Shown: piece after piece, positions 37,576 through 50,773 of the stretch | Numbering within the stretch: position 1 is the stretch's first letter | Layout of the letters: every line of letters starts with the position of its first letter | NCBI GenBank assembly: GCA_033065855.1 | Contig: JAVXUO010002325.1 | Location: forward strand, 62,001 to 126,000 | Source: Escallonia rubra | Taxonomy: Eukaryota; Streptophyta; Magnoliopsida; Escalloniales; Escalloniaceae | Reading direction: 5' to 3' | Length of the DNA: 64,000 nt | The notes under the pieces: generated by a model | The model's database searches: none | What the model saw: the letters and a program-made list of their open reading frames with translations, nothing else | What the model was told of the DNA's origin: nothing | Position numbers and translations under genes: made by a program

Positions 37576-40500
37576 TCAGTGATGACCGCGTCTAAGGACA
37601 GAAAGGAATCCGCCAGATGATTTCTCCTTGCGCCCTTCTCCATCATCTCCAACCTGTCAGACAAACTTCAGGTGTCACCTAGTCTATGTAAACTTTTTTG
37701 CACAAAGAATTCTCAAGTATAACATTGTCAAGAAGCAATTATTCTGAGAAACTTGATATCAAAATGGCAATCAATGTCGAAGGCGATGAGATCCATTATA
37801 TTACTTGGCAATTGTCCAAACGAAAAACAGGAACACGGTGAAAAACAGTCATTTCGGAAAAAAGAAAAAATTTCAAGCTGTCAAGTACTATTGGAATTAT
37901 ATTGTAATATCAGGATAATACCTCCTTCGAAATTTGCTGTAGTATCTCAATTATTTCAGGAAAATCAGGTCTTAAAGTTGGGTCTTGCTGCCAGCATCTC
38001 TCAAGCAGCTCAGCGAGCTTTGTATTAGTGTGCTTTGGGATGGTAGGCCGTAACCCCTGGAAAAACCAAAACAAAACACTTCCAATCAACATGGTGGCTT
38101 GTCTTAGGATTGATGGATGTGTCGCAACCCCAGCACCACATCTCAGACAAGCAGATATCAATTGTCACAAATAGGTTTTCGACAGTATAGTGCAGTACAC
38201 ATTCTACCTTTTGGACAACTCCAACAGCTGCTTGCAGTGGGGTTAAGTACTCGTATGGAAGCTGGCACGCAAATAGAAGGAAACATCACTACCAAATACA
38301 AGACAAAGCGATCTGAGTGTGAGACTAAATTCTACATGTTTTGCACGACAGAAGTACCTTTCCCGTTAGCAACTCCCACAATACGATCCCGAAGCTAAAA
38401 ATATCAGCCTTGTGATCATAGGGTTTGTGTTCTATAACCTTAAGTGACAGAAACACAGAACAAGTGAATGCCATCAGCTGTCAATCAGAATATGCAAATA
38501 ATACATCTGTAAACTACTTGCAACATTCATCTGTAGAGGGGGAAGTAGCACGAAACATTGAAAATTCTAATTCGGTACATATCTTTCCCTAAGACTCACC
38601 TAAACTTGAACCCAACAAAAAGGCTAGCCTATAGTATAGTTTGTAAAAAAAACATAAGAAATACAATCTTTATCTCCGGATTCTCCGCAAATTGGTGTTA
38701 GCCAAGTCACTGCCATAGTTGACCCGGTATCAACTTTATTGATTTTTAAGAGCTACAGAAATCCCACATTTGGAACCACGCTCTACCTCTTGAGCTATGG
38801 AGAGAGGGAAAGAGAGTTACAGGCAACTCACAAGTCGGAGGTACCAGAGCTATTCCAACATGTAACATCATGAATCTGGATAGTCCAATACATATTGCTT
38901 GTCAAGTTAGCTGGACATTGTGTACAGCAACCCGCCAACCTTGATCACTTTTTCTTCTCCTCCCATTTTATCGTGTTCTTTTTGTTCTCCTCCAGCGCAA
39001 CCACAGAAACTATCAAAGAGGCTACAAACGCGCTAAAGCAAGTCATGTTGACCCATACACGGGTAAGTCCAAAACAACATTTTTCTGGTCAATATCTATT
39101 CGAAAGCTGTTATTGTAATAACTTCACAGCCTGACACTTGCAAATCAAAAGGTTCTTCATTTTTCTCCCTTCCATTTTCCTTCTGTGGGTAACTCTGCTA
39201 ATAACAGCTCTGCTAACATGCAGCTTCCACTCAAAACTAAGAAACACTGTAAGCTATTTGGGTAATTACTATGATCTCGAATTCGAAGAGAAAACCAAGG
39301 CAAAGGAAAAAATGATAGACATAAAAGTTTTATACATTCTAGTACATAGATTCTAGTTCCACAGTAATGTTTATGTATAGAGTGTATGCTTCAAAATGTA
39401 GCAAGCGGATCACACATCAAGAATCTAGGGGCAAACTTTGCAATACAAAGATGGCTGTTGAAAAACATATCCGAACACGAAACGAAAGCAAGAAATTGAG
39501 GAAAATTTGCAGCAGAATTTGACTGTAAGAGAGAGGTGCACCTCGGGAGCCATCCACCGATATGTTCCTGTTTCTGCTGTCATAACTCCAGACTGGGCTT
39601 TCACTCTAGCAACACCAAAATCCGCCACCTTAACAACCTGAAATGCAGAGCATGAAGTAATGCACATGCAGAATCAACAGTTTGAAGTTAAAAAGACCAT
39701 GAAACACAATGCAATGTGTGGAGAGACATTAATGCACCCGGGACACCACTTATATACTCTCAGCTACGTTACATCGACTCGGTGTCGGTGTCCGAATCGG
39801 ACACATGTCCAAGTGTGGGACTCTCCAATTTCTGAAATATCAGGACAAGGGGACACGATTACTTAGTAGGACACGGACACGGGGACACGTCAGAACTTAT
39901 AGGGTTGACTTTGACTATTGGATGTATATGTGTAATGTTATGAATGTTATATGGGTCACACAGTTTTTTTTACTTAATTTGGGTTGTATTTAATAGTTGA
40001 AGGAAACTTGGGGTTAAGAATGATATTTTCCCTAAAAGAAGGGGAAAAAGAAACAGTCAACTCATCAATTAGATTTGTCAACACTCAACAGCCTCCCACC
40101 TCCCATGTGATAGAAGGTACAGCCTCTCTCTCTCTGCCCCCTCTCTCCTCCTTCTCTTCTTCTTCTACCCGTAACTCTCTCTCTCCTCTCTCCTCTTCTT
40201 CTTCTACCCTTACAGACCACGTCTGCAGCCCCTTCTTCTTTCTTTGATCGTCTTCCACCGGAATTGTCAACGTGGCGTAACCATCCGTCAAATGACGAGT
40301 CTGACACGGATTCCGTACCGGTGTCCGTGTCACGTCGTGTCGACACCGCCCCTTCAGCTCAAAGTTAAGGGGTAATGTAACATAGACTCACACATGGGAT
40401 GTCCATGATTCTCTTACAGTTTGAAAACGCGTACATGATGAGAAACTGTATCGTTGACTGATCAAGAAGTTTATTCATTCAAGCTTCGGTTGTTTAATAA

Positions 40501-43500
40501 GCTCTCCAAGGGGCTGACACATACTCGTTGAGGACTAGTTATACTACATTTACTCATAAGTAAGGCAATCAAAGTTCTAGAATTCATAGGTTAGGTAAAT
40601 AAAGACATCCATATGCATTAATATCATCTAATTATGTGGCATACGCTTGAATAGAATATTAAAAGAAACAGAGGCTTGAGTTTTTACTCTCTGACAGTAT
40701 ACATGGTTTTGTAAGCAAATGGAGGATTGCCACAATAAACATTGACACGTCATAATGACAAGAAACGCCATAAAAATACATTTGGATCTGTGTTGGTTTA
40801 GACAGAGTACGCATTTTCATTGTAATAAGATAGGATTCTCTGCAATGGAAAGTCAGCAAACAAAGTCTAAATTAAGAATCATCAAAACCATCGAGAGATC
40901 AACAACTCACTTCATTTTCATCCATCAGAAGATTTGCAGCCTTCAAATCTCTGTGAATTATGTTATTCTGATGCAGGTAATTCATTCCCTTTGATATATC
41001 AATCGCAACTTTGAGTAGTGTTGGAAGCTTAAAAGTGCCCTTATGTTTGTGTAGATAGTCATACACACTTCCGCCACTCATATACTCTGAGGTTCAAAAA
41101 GATTACATAGAACTTAGAACACGAGCATCCCTGAAAGAATATACAAATTCAGCTAGACAAGTTAAAAGCACATCAGTGAGCTAGAGGAATTTACCTGTAA
41201 CTATGCACAAGCTTGGAGGCTTAGTACATGCACCTAAAAATTGCACAACATTCTTATGTCGAACTTTCCTGCAGGTGTCAAGAAAGAGTAAATCAGAGCA
41301 ACCCTTACTTCTGACATTGACAAAGGTATACGCCTTCTGATAAGTGCAAACCAGAAATGTTGAAATAACATGACCATCCATTGAAAAAATAGACAACACG
41401 CACATACCAAGGATTGGGCCCCAAACTTTATTGATATCAACATTTTTGAAAAAGTTGGGGCCTTAACATTTTCTATTTCTTTGAGACAAAGCCCCCATCA
41501 TTTGGGCTGCCTGGTTTGTTTGGAAAATATGGGAAGTTAAGCGTTATTCACGTTTTGGCATGCCACATCATGGACAATTGTGACTATGCTAATAAAGATT
41601 GTCAACTACTGTAGTTTGGACTGAGGCTTAACTGAGTTGACTAGCTCAATCAAGATTGAGAAGAAACTTGCCTGACAGATTCATTAGAACTGGGTAACTT
41701 AACCAAGATTGGAAAGATCTAACATAGTCTTCATAGTTAATTCAAATGGCGAACCATTTGCATCTAACTTACATCTAAAGCATTTTGTTCTTGAATACAA
41801 AGCTGACACATTTGTACTATATCAAGTCAACAAATAGATCCTACAGTTAACCGCCTAATGCCTTCTATTTTCAGTTTCGAAACTAGTGCACCATATCTAC
41901 AAAGATAAAAGGACAGACCTCATAATAAAAACTTCTTGGGCAAACTCCCGTTGCATGTCTACATTTACCCGTTCAGCCTTGAGGATCTTGATAGCCACTT
42001 CCTGACTGCAGTATGTACCTTTGTATCTGATCACAAAAAGGTTACAGACTAAGTGAAACCGCTAGAGGCAAAAAAAAAAGTGGAGGGGACATGCATGATG
42101 AATGATAAACTTACAGATCGCCATATGAACCAGATGCGACTTTATTCTCAAATTTCAATTGTCGAGGATCAATTTCCCAGACATCGGTCCCGTCATACGG
42201 TATCGTCAGATGATCAGTTTCACTATTAATGCCTCCTCGCTCGGACTCGCTAAAAGACGATGATAGACGCTGATGTGGCCAAGACTGTTTCTACAGAGCA
42301 ATTCAAACATCAAGTTAATAACCAGTGCATTACTCCTTATAAACAAACTGGTGAGAAAAGAAAACATAATTAACAGATAACCTAAGGGCCGGAATGCCTA
42401 TATAAATGGACAGACAACCTAAAGCAGGGGCATTAAAATATGCACAAGATACTCAGGGTGTAGTGCATTTACAGGAATAGTGACCTATAAACCCAAGTGA
42501 AGATGAGGCTGCATACATCAGCCCTCCCCAGACCCCGCCATGCCCCTTCTGTTGGAATAGTCCTTACTAGTCTGCAAATCTACACGTTTTTTCGGTAGAA
42601 TTGTTGGACTTGTATTTGAACTACATTAACAGGAAAGTACCTCAATCTTCATAACTTCTTTTTCCAACGTGGCTCTAAGCCGCTCAGTTTCCTGAAAGTC
42701 AGCAGAAAAAGTCAAAGACTTTCTTGTGTACTAAATGAAAAGGGAACAAAAATCGTTTTAGCTGTGCCATGATGATTCTAATATTTATGAAAAATGAGAT
42801 TAAAATTATTCATAGTTCCAAATTGGCTTTTGCAAGGATGCCAAGGATAAAGTCAAGACCCTGAGCTGCATTTCCATACATCAACGATTCAAACACTAAT
42901 GGAAGGTACACAGATTATAAAAAGAAAACCAAATAAGAAGAAATTACCTCAAACGGCCAACCATCAACGACAAAGACATCTAAGGAATATCCATCTACCG
43001 TGGAAAAAGCATGTGCTTCCTGAATGTTTAGCCCAATCTCGGCCAGTAAGGAAGTCAACTGCATATTTGCATGTTCAAAAAGTTATGCTCCCTGAATTCG
43101 TAATTGACCACTACTAATGCCAACATATGGAACCTACTCATGCAGTGCCACATCGGCTTTTCTAAATCCCAACTTTCTAAGTGTGAAGAAAGTCATTCTC
43201 ATAATGACAAGTCTATTGTTTTATGTTGTGAACCTTTCAGAGTGTAACTCATCACTAATGCTCTTAATGCAATGTGCACATATATATCTGAACAGTTTCA
43301 GGATGGCAACTTTTAAGACTTTTCTCGCAGCATACTGCATGCTGAGAAGACTTCTACTTTATATGCTGGATTAACTAAGAGAAATTTGCATCTCCTGAGA
43401 GAGGGAGGGGGGAGACACTGAGTATGTACTTATAATCAAAGACAAGTTATGGTGGAGCACAATATCATTTATTGGAGAGATTTAAATAGCTTGGACAAGT

Positions 43501-45432
43501 TACTCTGGAATTTCACACAAAAGAGAACCACTAATAATTAGTATATGATTACCTGACTGAGGAGCTTTGGCTTGTCATCTGTCGAAAAGGTAATTTCATG
43601 CATGGGCCTGTATAATCATTAATGACATGAGGAGGTAAGCTGTAGACTGCAAATCTTGGAACCTATTACATGATACTTAGTAAATATAGCACTGACTTTC
43701 GAGCCCTCCATAACAATCAAAGGCATTGTCAGAAAACATTATAGCACCAACCAAGCACAATGAAACATACACTGGCTTCGTTGAAAGTCGAAGATCACTA
43801 GCTTCTAACAGATTAATATAGCGGGTGTACATGTGTGCGTGAGAGAGGGAAGGGGGGGGGGGGGGGGGGGTGTTCCATCGCCAGTATGAGGAGTCGCAAT
43901 CGCCATATAGCAACAGTTCAAATTCACCTAATGACTTTTTTTTCTTTCAACACTTCGAGATAGGAAATATGACTCCATCCAAAGCACTACGGCGAAACTA
44001 CATCACAATATTGGATAATGGCAGGCAGTAGCACTCACCCTTCTCTATGACATGTAAAGTTAGGAATCTTAACCATTAAAAGCACATACTGGGCAAAGCA
44101 GATATATTACAAGTGCAACGTCAATTTACGTACCTAGAGAACTTTGTAAGGGCATGTACAGCACTGTCCCCGTCTTGAATTTGAGATTTGTTTGCATCAA
44201 GTGCAAGGGCTTCAAGGTTAGGCGAAGAACCGAAGGAAGGTGGCGGATGAATGCTGGCATATCCAAACATGAGGTACAAAATTCAGTAGGATTACTGATA
44301 CTTAAATTGAGGTAACACGAACTAGCAAAACAGAAAAAAAATTGGTATACAAGTTCCGTCGACAAATAACCTGATCCAACCATATAGAACAGCACTAGAT
44401 TCTAGTGTCTGTAAGTAGTCACTCAGTATCATACCTTTGTGCTACTTCCTTTTTGGGGAAGCTCGAATGAACTGAATCAGCTGATTTTTCATCAGAGACT
44501 GGAGAAACCTGCATAACCAAGCAAGGGAACTTGGATCTAATACACCAACCAAGAAAAAAGAGGAAGAAACTGTAAATCAATTTGTGTTTTTCGGCTAAAT
44601 TAACTTTAAACTAGTGGAAAGGAGTAGAAACCTAGGTTTGCAGTTCAATCCAAAGAAATCCATGAGTTAAGAGTACAAAAATATTCAAGAAAGTAGAAGA
44701 TGTAAATCAACAGTGAAACTGGATGACTAAATCAGAGGGGAGGAACTGCAAGGTTCCGCTAAGAAGCAGTCAAGAAATATGCAGTTATTACAAAATCCAA
44801 TAGAAACAACTCACCTGCACAAGGCGGACATCAAATGCAGGTCTTTTAGCAGGATCGTGAGCTTGATGCAGTAAGCGCTTGTGCGTCAAAACATCTTCTG
44901 TCCTTTCAACATTCACATCCAACGCATACCTTCAGTGCATGATAACAAATCTCTTACTCAGTCGTCCAGAACTTCATACTTAATAGCTAAATGAATGAAC
45001 CTAAATCATCCCTATCTTTGTGCAGTCATTGGTAAAGTAGCCTAGATAGCTTCAAAATCAAATATATCAATCAAGAACATCAAACATAAAAATCTATACT
45101 GAACAAGATAAACAACAAGAAGCACAGATTCAAGCCGGTCTTGACCAACGGACGTACGCATGCAAATAAAATAAATGCTAAAGAAACGGTATCAATGCAG
45201 TATATGGAAGGAAGGCTAGGGTAAAGGTGAAGGTGTACCGCGTGGGCAGGCGATTGAAGTGAGCCCAAAGTTCGTCGTCGAAGCCCGGCGGTTGAGCCTC
45301 GTGATTGCTTGAATCCTTGAGCCTGCGAAGAATCTCATTGTACACCTCGAGTTTCAGCCGCAGGTGCCGACTGTTGGTCGGCGTCGATTCCACCACTCTA
45401 CTACTACAACTCTCATTATCCTCCATCACCAT
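37576..45432 (-). CDS. ACT-domain protein kinase, STY8/STY17/STY46 type
   Basis: Sixteen exons join to 565 codons: 45239-45432, 44815-44929, 44435-44508, 44134-44253, 43553-43607, 42948-43058, 42641-42691, 42115-42290, 41919-42026, 41195-41268, 40911-41086, 39542-39637, 38358-38438, 38208-38261, 37922-38056, 37576-37653. The N-terminus [13 protein letters not shown] and [17 protein letters not shown] are family marks. An ACT domain spans about residues 178-245 ([27 protein letters not shown]). The kinase domain has the glycine loop [10 protein letters not shown] (about 291-300), VAIK Lys 312, HRDLKAAN with catalytic Asp about 406, DFG Asp 424, GTYRWMAPE and the C-lobe [19 protein letters not shown]. 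All catalytic residues are present. Arabidopsis STY8/17/46 are cytosolic Raf-like kinases that phosphorylate transit peptides of chloroplast preproteins. The two adjacent N-terminal Met codons make the exact start uncertain by two residues. The intron between exons 11 and 12 holds a repeat-rich insertion. Confidence 0.94.
39770..40356. mobile_element. Intronic element with GTGTCGGTGTCCG-type inverted ends
   Basis: The left end (about 39776-39900) has CTCGGTGTCGGTGTCCG, CGGACACATGTCC and ACACGGACACGGGGACACG. The right end (about 40295-40356) has GACACGGATTCCG, CCGGTGTCCGTGTCACG and GTGTCGACACCG, largely complementary to the left. The middle is CT-rich (TCTCTCTCC, TTCTTCTTC). About 585 bp, no conserved coding. 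It lies in the STY kinase intron between 39637 and 40911. Such CGTGTC-rich ends are known from plant non-autonomous elements, but the superfamily is unassigned. Confidence 0.5.
43852..43870. repeat. Poly-G tract (19) in STY kinase intron
   Basis: Nineteen consecutive G residues in the intron between the exons at 43553-43607 and 44134-44253. It is the longest pure mononucleotide G/C run in the window. Confidence 0.9.
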
Positions 45433-45690
45433 TAGGAACCAAAAAAAAAGATCCGCCGCCGAATTCAAACAAGATTTGCGTGACTGCCTTATCGACTAAT
45501 CAGAAACGCAGAACGGAATTTCTGTGGAGATGCAGATTTGAGAAAGAAAAAGCTTAAACCACAAAGAAGAAGACGAAGCCGGAGTAGTGCTGTTTCCAGG
45601 AGTTGCCCATTCATTCATTCCTATCTCTTTGTGATATTAAATTTTCTCTCCCTAGAGATGTATATATATACACATCGTGGAGCGAATACG

Positions 45691-45692
<2 letters not shown>

Positions 45693-45722
<30 letters not shown>
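45693..45722. repeat. (TG)15 microsatellite upstream of STY kinase
   Basis: Fifteen TG units, preceded at 45660-45672 by TATATATATACAC. The site is about 260 bp upstream of the kinase start codon, so the repeat and TATA-like run lie in its probable promoter or 5' UTR. Confidence 0.9.
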
Positions 45723-45724
<2 letters not shown>

Positions 45725-46018
45725 GAAAGGATGAATGTATGATGTATCTATCTATGGCCTCTTTTCGGGTCGATGGATTGGTGGGGTTTTGTTTCGGAGA
45801 ATGTTTAACGGCATAGTGCGCCCCCTCACGCCGACGTGGATTCTAATCAGGGTGAGATAAATCTGTTGGTTTTTAATTACCTTTAAATTATTAATTCCGT
45901 CGTAATCTTCACGTTAATTCATTTCATAATTAATTCAGGTTAATTCATTTCACTATCAGCTGTTTCCTTTCTAATTTTTACTTCCCTTTTTTTTTTTACC
46001 ACACGTACTTCCCACGTC

Positions 46019-46530
46019 CAGTGCCGGAACCAGAATTTTTTTTCAGAGGGTGCAAAAATTATATCAAATTCACCAAAAAAAATTATTAGTAAAATAATAG
46101 TAAATTACGAATTAGCAAGCAAATTAACCAACACATACTTTTTAAATCTCTATATAATCACTGAAATTAAACTAAAATTTAAAAACTTACCTCACAATCA
46201 GTAGTGCAGAAAAGCAGTAGTGAGTACTGAGTAGCATCGCTTCAAGTTCCAGATCTGGTCGGACCGTCGGAGTGAGTCACGGACTCATGGTCGTCACCTT
46301 GTCGGTCGGCATCACGGCGTCTCTGTGGCCGGTGCTCCATGAGGTTGTCTTCGTTCGTCAGTCCGTCACCGTCGTCAAGCCGTCAAGGTCGCGGTCGCGG
46401 TCGGAGTGAGTCGGTCGTCGTCACATCGGTCACAGTCTAGATTTGGTCACAGCCCACAGGCTCACAGTCGCGATCGTCGGTCGGAGACTCAGAGTGAGTG
46501 TGAGTCACCGGTCGTAACTTCAACTCATTA
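46019..46530. mobile_element. Possible DNA transposon remnant
   Basis: It begins CAGTGCCGGAACCAGAATTTTTTTTCAG, given here as CAGTGCCGGAACCAG followed by a T run, and then GAGGGTGCAAAAATTATATC. This resembles the CAGTGGCGGATCCAG...GGGTGCAA ends seen in many plant DNA transposons. A GC-rich block with repeated GTCGGTC/GGTCGGAG motifs follows at 46240-46520. No matching right end was identified, so extent is a guess. Confidence 0.35.
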
Positions 46531-47776
46531 GTAATTTAAAAATAACGTTTATTGTAGCAATAAAAGATTACGAAACGAAGATTTGTGTTAACGCTAGCAC
46601 AAACCTAAATGATAGATATCTAGTCCATATTAGATTTGTGAGAAGCTAGGAAAAACAAATATGATAAAATGGAGGAAGCATTTTTATTTTTTATTTTTCA
46701 TAGTTGGGAGCGAGCGTGAATGCATAATTAGTTACAACAACTGACCACCTTGATTTTGGAAAATTTTGCTTTTTCTTAGAATAATACCCCGACATGCTTT
46801 GAAAAAATAGGCTCTAAGGTGTACGATTGGAGTATGTGTTTTGCATCCTATATCTTTTTAATGTTTACTATTAGAGCATTGTGATAATTGCTTGCGTTTT
46901 TCATACTCACAATTGACGGAGGTACATATTCTTGTGATTTTTCTAATATTTTTTTTTAATGTGGGCTTACTACCATATTATGTTTGTTTTTTGAAATTAT
47001 TTTCAACATGTACTAAAATTGATATTGGCAACAACGAGAAGATTAATACATTCCTCTGTCGGCGAGTTTTGTGGTGGAAGACATCCTCTACAAATAATTG
47101 TGACATATATGAATGTATACTAGCTATCTTGTTTCATGAACGGTGTAATTAATGCCTAATTAAGGAATGCTTCTTGTAAGTGTAGAGGGTATTATGCTTT
47201 CAATGCCAATGGAGCTTTTTACCTTTAAGGCTGACAATTTTTATGACCAAATTGTGTTGCAAAAATTGCTCTTAAAAAGGCTCGTGTGCTTACGACTTTT
47301 CGGTGTGGTAACTCATAACTGTCCGGCACGAGGAGAAGTTCGGGGGACATGTGAAATGCAGATTAAAGAAGACAATATGTAGGGAGCTTTGTTGGCTTGC
47401 TGCTGCTGGCTTCTAAGGTGGAGAATGAGCAAGAGGGATAAGAAGACGACGTTCCAACTAAAGTGGTTAAAAGCCAAAAAGTTAAAGGAACATGACCTTC
47501 ACTCATGCAACCTTTTTACACCGATCCCGTACGATCTTCGGCGTACACGTGTATAAGTGAATACCAACGTAACGTAACTAATACTTTTTCTAATCTATAT
47601 ATGTTTTTCTCCTATCAAATGGTACTAATTGAAGTAGTTAAAATTTCTCCATTTATTCGATGAGAAATGTGAAACGCAATAAGAAACGAAAAGGGAACTC
47701 CCTTAGAATGGAATTCAACCCCCCGTCCTCCTTTATGTGGGTGTGATTGTGGATTGATGTACTTATTGGACTCCTA

Positions 47777-47828
47777 GGGATTGACGGGACTTGAACCCAC
47801 AGCTTCAAAGGTGATTGACAGGGCGGTG
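47777..47828 (-). pseudogene. Possible chloroplast-type trnD-GUC 3' fragment (nuclear plastid DNA)
   Basis: On the minus strand CACCGCCCTGTCAA, then a changed segment, then AAGCTGTGGGTTCAAG and TCCCGTCAATCCC. This resembles the anticodon arm (with GUC), T arm and 3' acceptor strand of plastid tRNA-Asp. The differences I see in the T arm are C-to-T or G-to-A type, as expected from decay of methylated nuclear copies. The 5' part (acceptor and D arm) is missing, so it cannot be functional. Recognition is from memory of the plastid gene; how far plastid-like sequence extends on either side is not known. Confidence 0.45.
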
Positions 47829-50490
47829 GATATTATTATTCTTTTCAAACTTTTGGAACTAATCGCGTCTTTAAAATAAAATAAAAGAGAGAGAGAGAAG
47901 ATCTGATCGTTATCATAACAAAGATGATTAAGCAAACAAATATATAAAAGAAATAGTACTAAACATGATGAAAATGTGATAAGTATAAAATTGAGCGGGA
48001 CTGTAGGTGAGGGTGAAGGTGGTTGGTGAAGGAGAAGGGTGTTAAGAATATTACAAGATGGGAGTGTTTTTGTATTTTCTATTTCTGCGTGTGACAACAT
48101 AATGTTGGCTCATCCTTCACATGTAGCATCCCCCCTTCAAAACTCTGGAAGAATTGACCCCATGTAGCCAGTTGCAACCAATACGGGGAAGCCCAGATTC
48201 ACAGGGATATGAAAATAATTCGTATTTAATACATCCCCTGGACTATACTACATTATGTTGCAGCATATAAATTAATTACAAGATAAGGATTTCCATATAT
48301 GTGATGCGGAGGATTGGTCACGAATCGGTACGTGGTCAACAAGCAGCTGAATGCAAGGAGGATTGGCCTAATTTTACAGACAATAGATCCGCATCGCAAT
48401 GGAATAAACTAATTTGGTTCCTCTTCGAACTGCTAGCTCTTGGAAACCGAAGACAATACAATATTAGTACTATAATAGAAGTTAACACGAACCATCATTC
48501 GAGGTTACAATCCGGTGTTCATCTAGTTCACCTAGTTGACAACGGAATTAATCCATAACAGATTCGCATCATATTGGAATAAACCCGATCGGTTGTGTAA
48601 AATATTAGGAGTTACGCAACGCAACAGAAAACTCAAATTGTAACAGATTCGCATCTTATTGGAATAAACTCTGTCGCGTAAAAAATTAGGAGATATCTGG
48701 CTTAAAGTTAAATTTTAAGTGTGATATAATCGATAATGGTGATAGATATCGTAAGATATAACTGATGGAGGAAATAAGAAGATTATAAAAACTTTACTTA
48801 ATTTCTTTATTCCGTTAAACCTTGCGGGTATCGCGCGACCTTTAATTCGTACCTCAACAAAAAAGTTAAAACAAAGAGTAAAAAAATCATCAGCAAGATG
48901 AAAAGAGTGTACAAATCGGAAAGAGAGAACAACTCAAACAAGGAGGAGAGGATGATGTGGCGGAGAAGGAGGACAGGTGAAGGGATGGGGAGAGAGCCGA
49001 GGTGGCAAAAGCGGCCCTTCGGGGTGACCAAAGGTCAAGTTAAACAGTCAACGGGACTGAAGAGGAGCTGATTACATGTCCGTGTTTTTGGTGGGAATGA
49101 AGACTGTGGGCATATTTAGCTGCCAGCGCAGCGTGGCAGGCGGCGACTAGCTCTCGCCTACCATACGCCGACCACTTCCTTCGACCGAACTTCGCATGTA
49201 AAGCATATTCCTTCTAGTACCACCACTTTTCTAACTATTACTGCGTACTAAATATATATTTATAGATTTGGATCCAAATCTTATCCTGAACGGAATCATT
49301 CAATTTCCCATGATTTCAAGTCGTTATAATAAGAGAGGAGGTGGGGGCAAGCGTTCTCTTCAAAATTGTGCTCAGCTGGTGGAGGAAGAAGCTAGCGGGA
49401 GTAGATGAGAGAGAACCTTTTACCAACTACGTCCACCGTTCAGGCTTGGTGGGCTCCAGAGACACTGACTGTCACGTGCTTATCCTAATCCCCTCCAACA
49501 TGTGGGGAGCATTTGGGTTTTGGACTTATGATTTGTACCTTCTTGCAAACTCTTGTGAATTTAGCAGACAACGTTTTTGAAAAAATTGGTTTTTTCTGGA
49601 TAATATAAGAAAAACGGGACCACAACTTTTTTGTTAAATGAAAACTAAAAAAAAATTTTGTAAAAAGGAGGACTTATTTTTCTTTTTTTTTTTACGGTCA
49701 ACTGAACATAGCATATATGCTTGAGTTAAGAGTGCAAGTCTTGAGTAAAAATACGTGAAATCTCAAAATTTTTGACGTGCATAGATTAGTTATCAGTTTG
49801 GTTGTCTAGCAAGTTCCCAGTTCTACATAAACCATTCCATTCACTAGCCATACAAGTTTTTGATGGAATTGACAAGGACTCGGAAATGGTGAATTCATGC
49901 TTATCAATATAGTTGTTTTCCCTAAAAAAAAATGTATAATGCTATTCCAGTAAAATAAATGACCAATCAGCGCAACACATGAAGCATGGATCACTAAACA
50001 CATTTAGTAATTTTCTTTTGGTGCGATGGTGCTATCACCTTTTTCTTGTATATTATAAAAAGATAGATTAGTTCGTGACTTACGCAAAATATATTAATAT
50101 GTATGATTGATTTGCATTTTTGCATAACTAGGAGAATCTTTTTGGCATTATCCCTCTCGTACCCTTTGCACATTTGGCACAGTGTTGAATGGCTAATCGT
50201 GCCATTAATCTCAATGTGGTGAACCTTCTCCTGGACCGTCAGTGCCTTGGTCACACCTCATTTCTAAAAACCTGACTCGGTCGTTCTTATATATATATTT
50301 TTAAATTAAGCAGGAAATTTTTATGTAGTAGAGACAAGAGTTCGCTTCCTTGGTTACACAAACAGCGATGCTGCCATCCAAGGAAGCCAAAATAAAGTTT
50401 TGAAATATTTACAACCAAATTGAAAGTGAGAGCAAGCCGGGGGGCGGTGTGGGGGATGCGGTTATGTATAACATAAAGTCTTACAAAAAT

Positions 50491-50525
50491 CTACACGTTG
50501 ACAAGTCAAGCTTGTCAACGTGTAG
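50491..50525. repeat. Perfect 15-bp hairpin with 5-nt loop
   Basis: CTACACGTTGACAAG at 50491-50505 is exactly complementary to CTTGTCAACGTGTAG at 50511-50525, with loop TCAAG. It lies at the point where duplication copy 2 carries about 930 bp of extra sequence (about 52585-53515). Confidence 0.9.
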
Positions 50526-50773
50526 CCAGTACATGCAAAAACCGGAGCCCAGAAGGTTGCTCACGTCTAATTCCTTTTGGTCCTAGGTAGCTGAAACAAA
50601 CTCTAGTGCCGGAAAATGGTGTCAAGCCCTAGCTTCGTTTTTCACATTTCAGTCACGAGGTTCACACAGTAATCTTCTTTATAGCAGATATGGGGTCAAA
50701 AAAAGATAGCCTTAAAAATGTTTAGTTCTTATAGTGAAGTTGGGGTATGGGTATGCAGTACTAGTGAGGCTTT

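Larger units (their letters stand above)
45433..49609. other. Gene-poor region right of the STY kinase
   Basis: The first few hundred bases are the kinase promoter. A possible transposon terminus begins at 46019 and a possible chloroplast tRNA fragment lies at 47777-47828. The direct pair ACAGATTCGCATC...ATTGGAATAAAC occurs at about 48560 and 48643. Open frames at 46892-47152, 47167-47382 and 48301-48558 resemble no family I know and are not called. Confidence 0.5.

Noticed and set aside
47167..47382. 71-codon plus-strand frame as a small gene
   Set aside because: No recognisable domain, no splice partners and no context; likely a chance frame in spacer.
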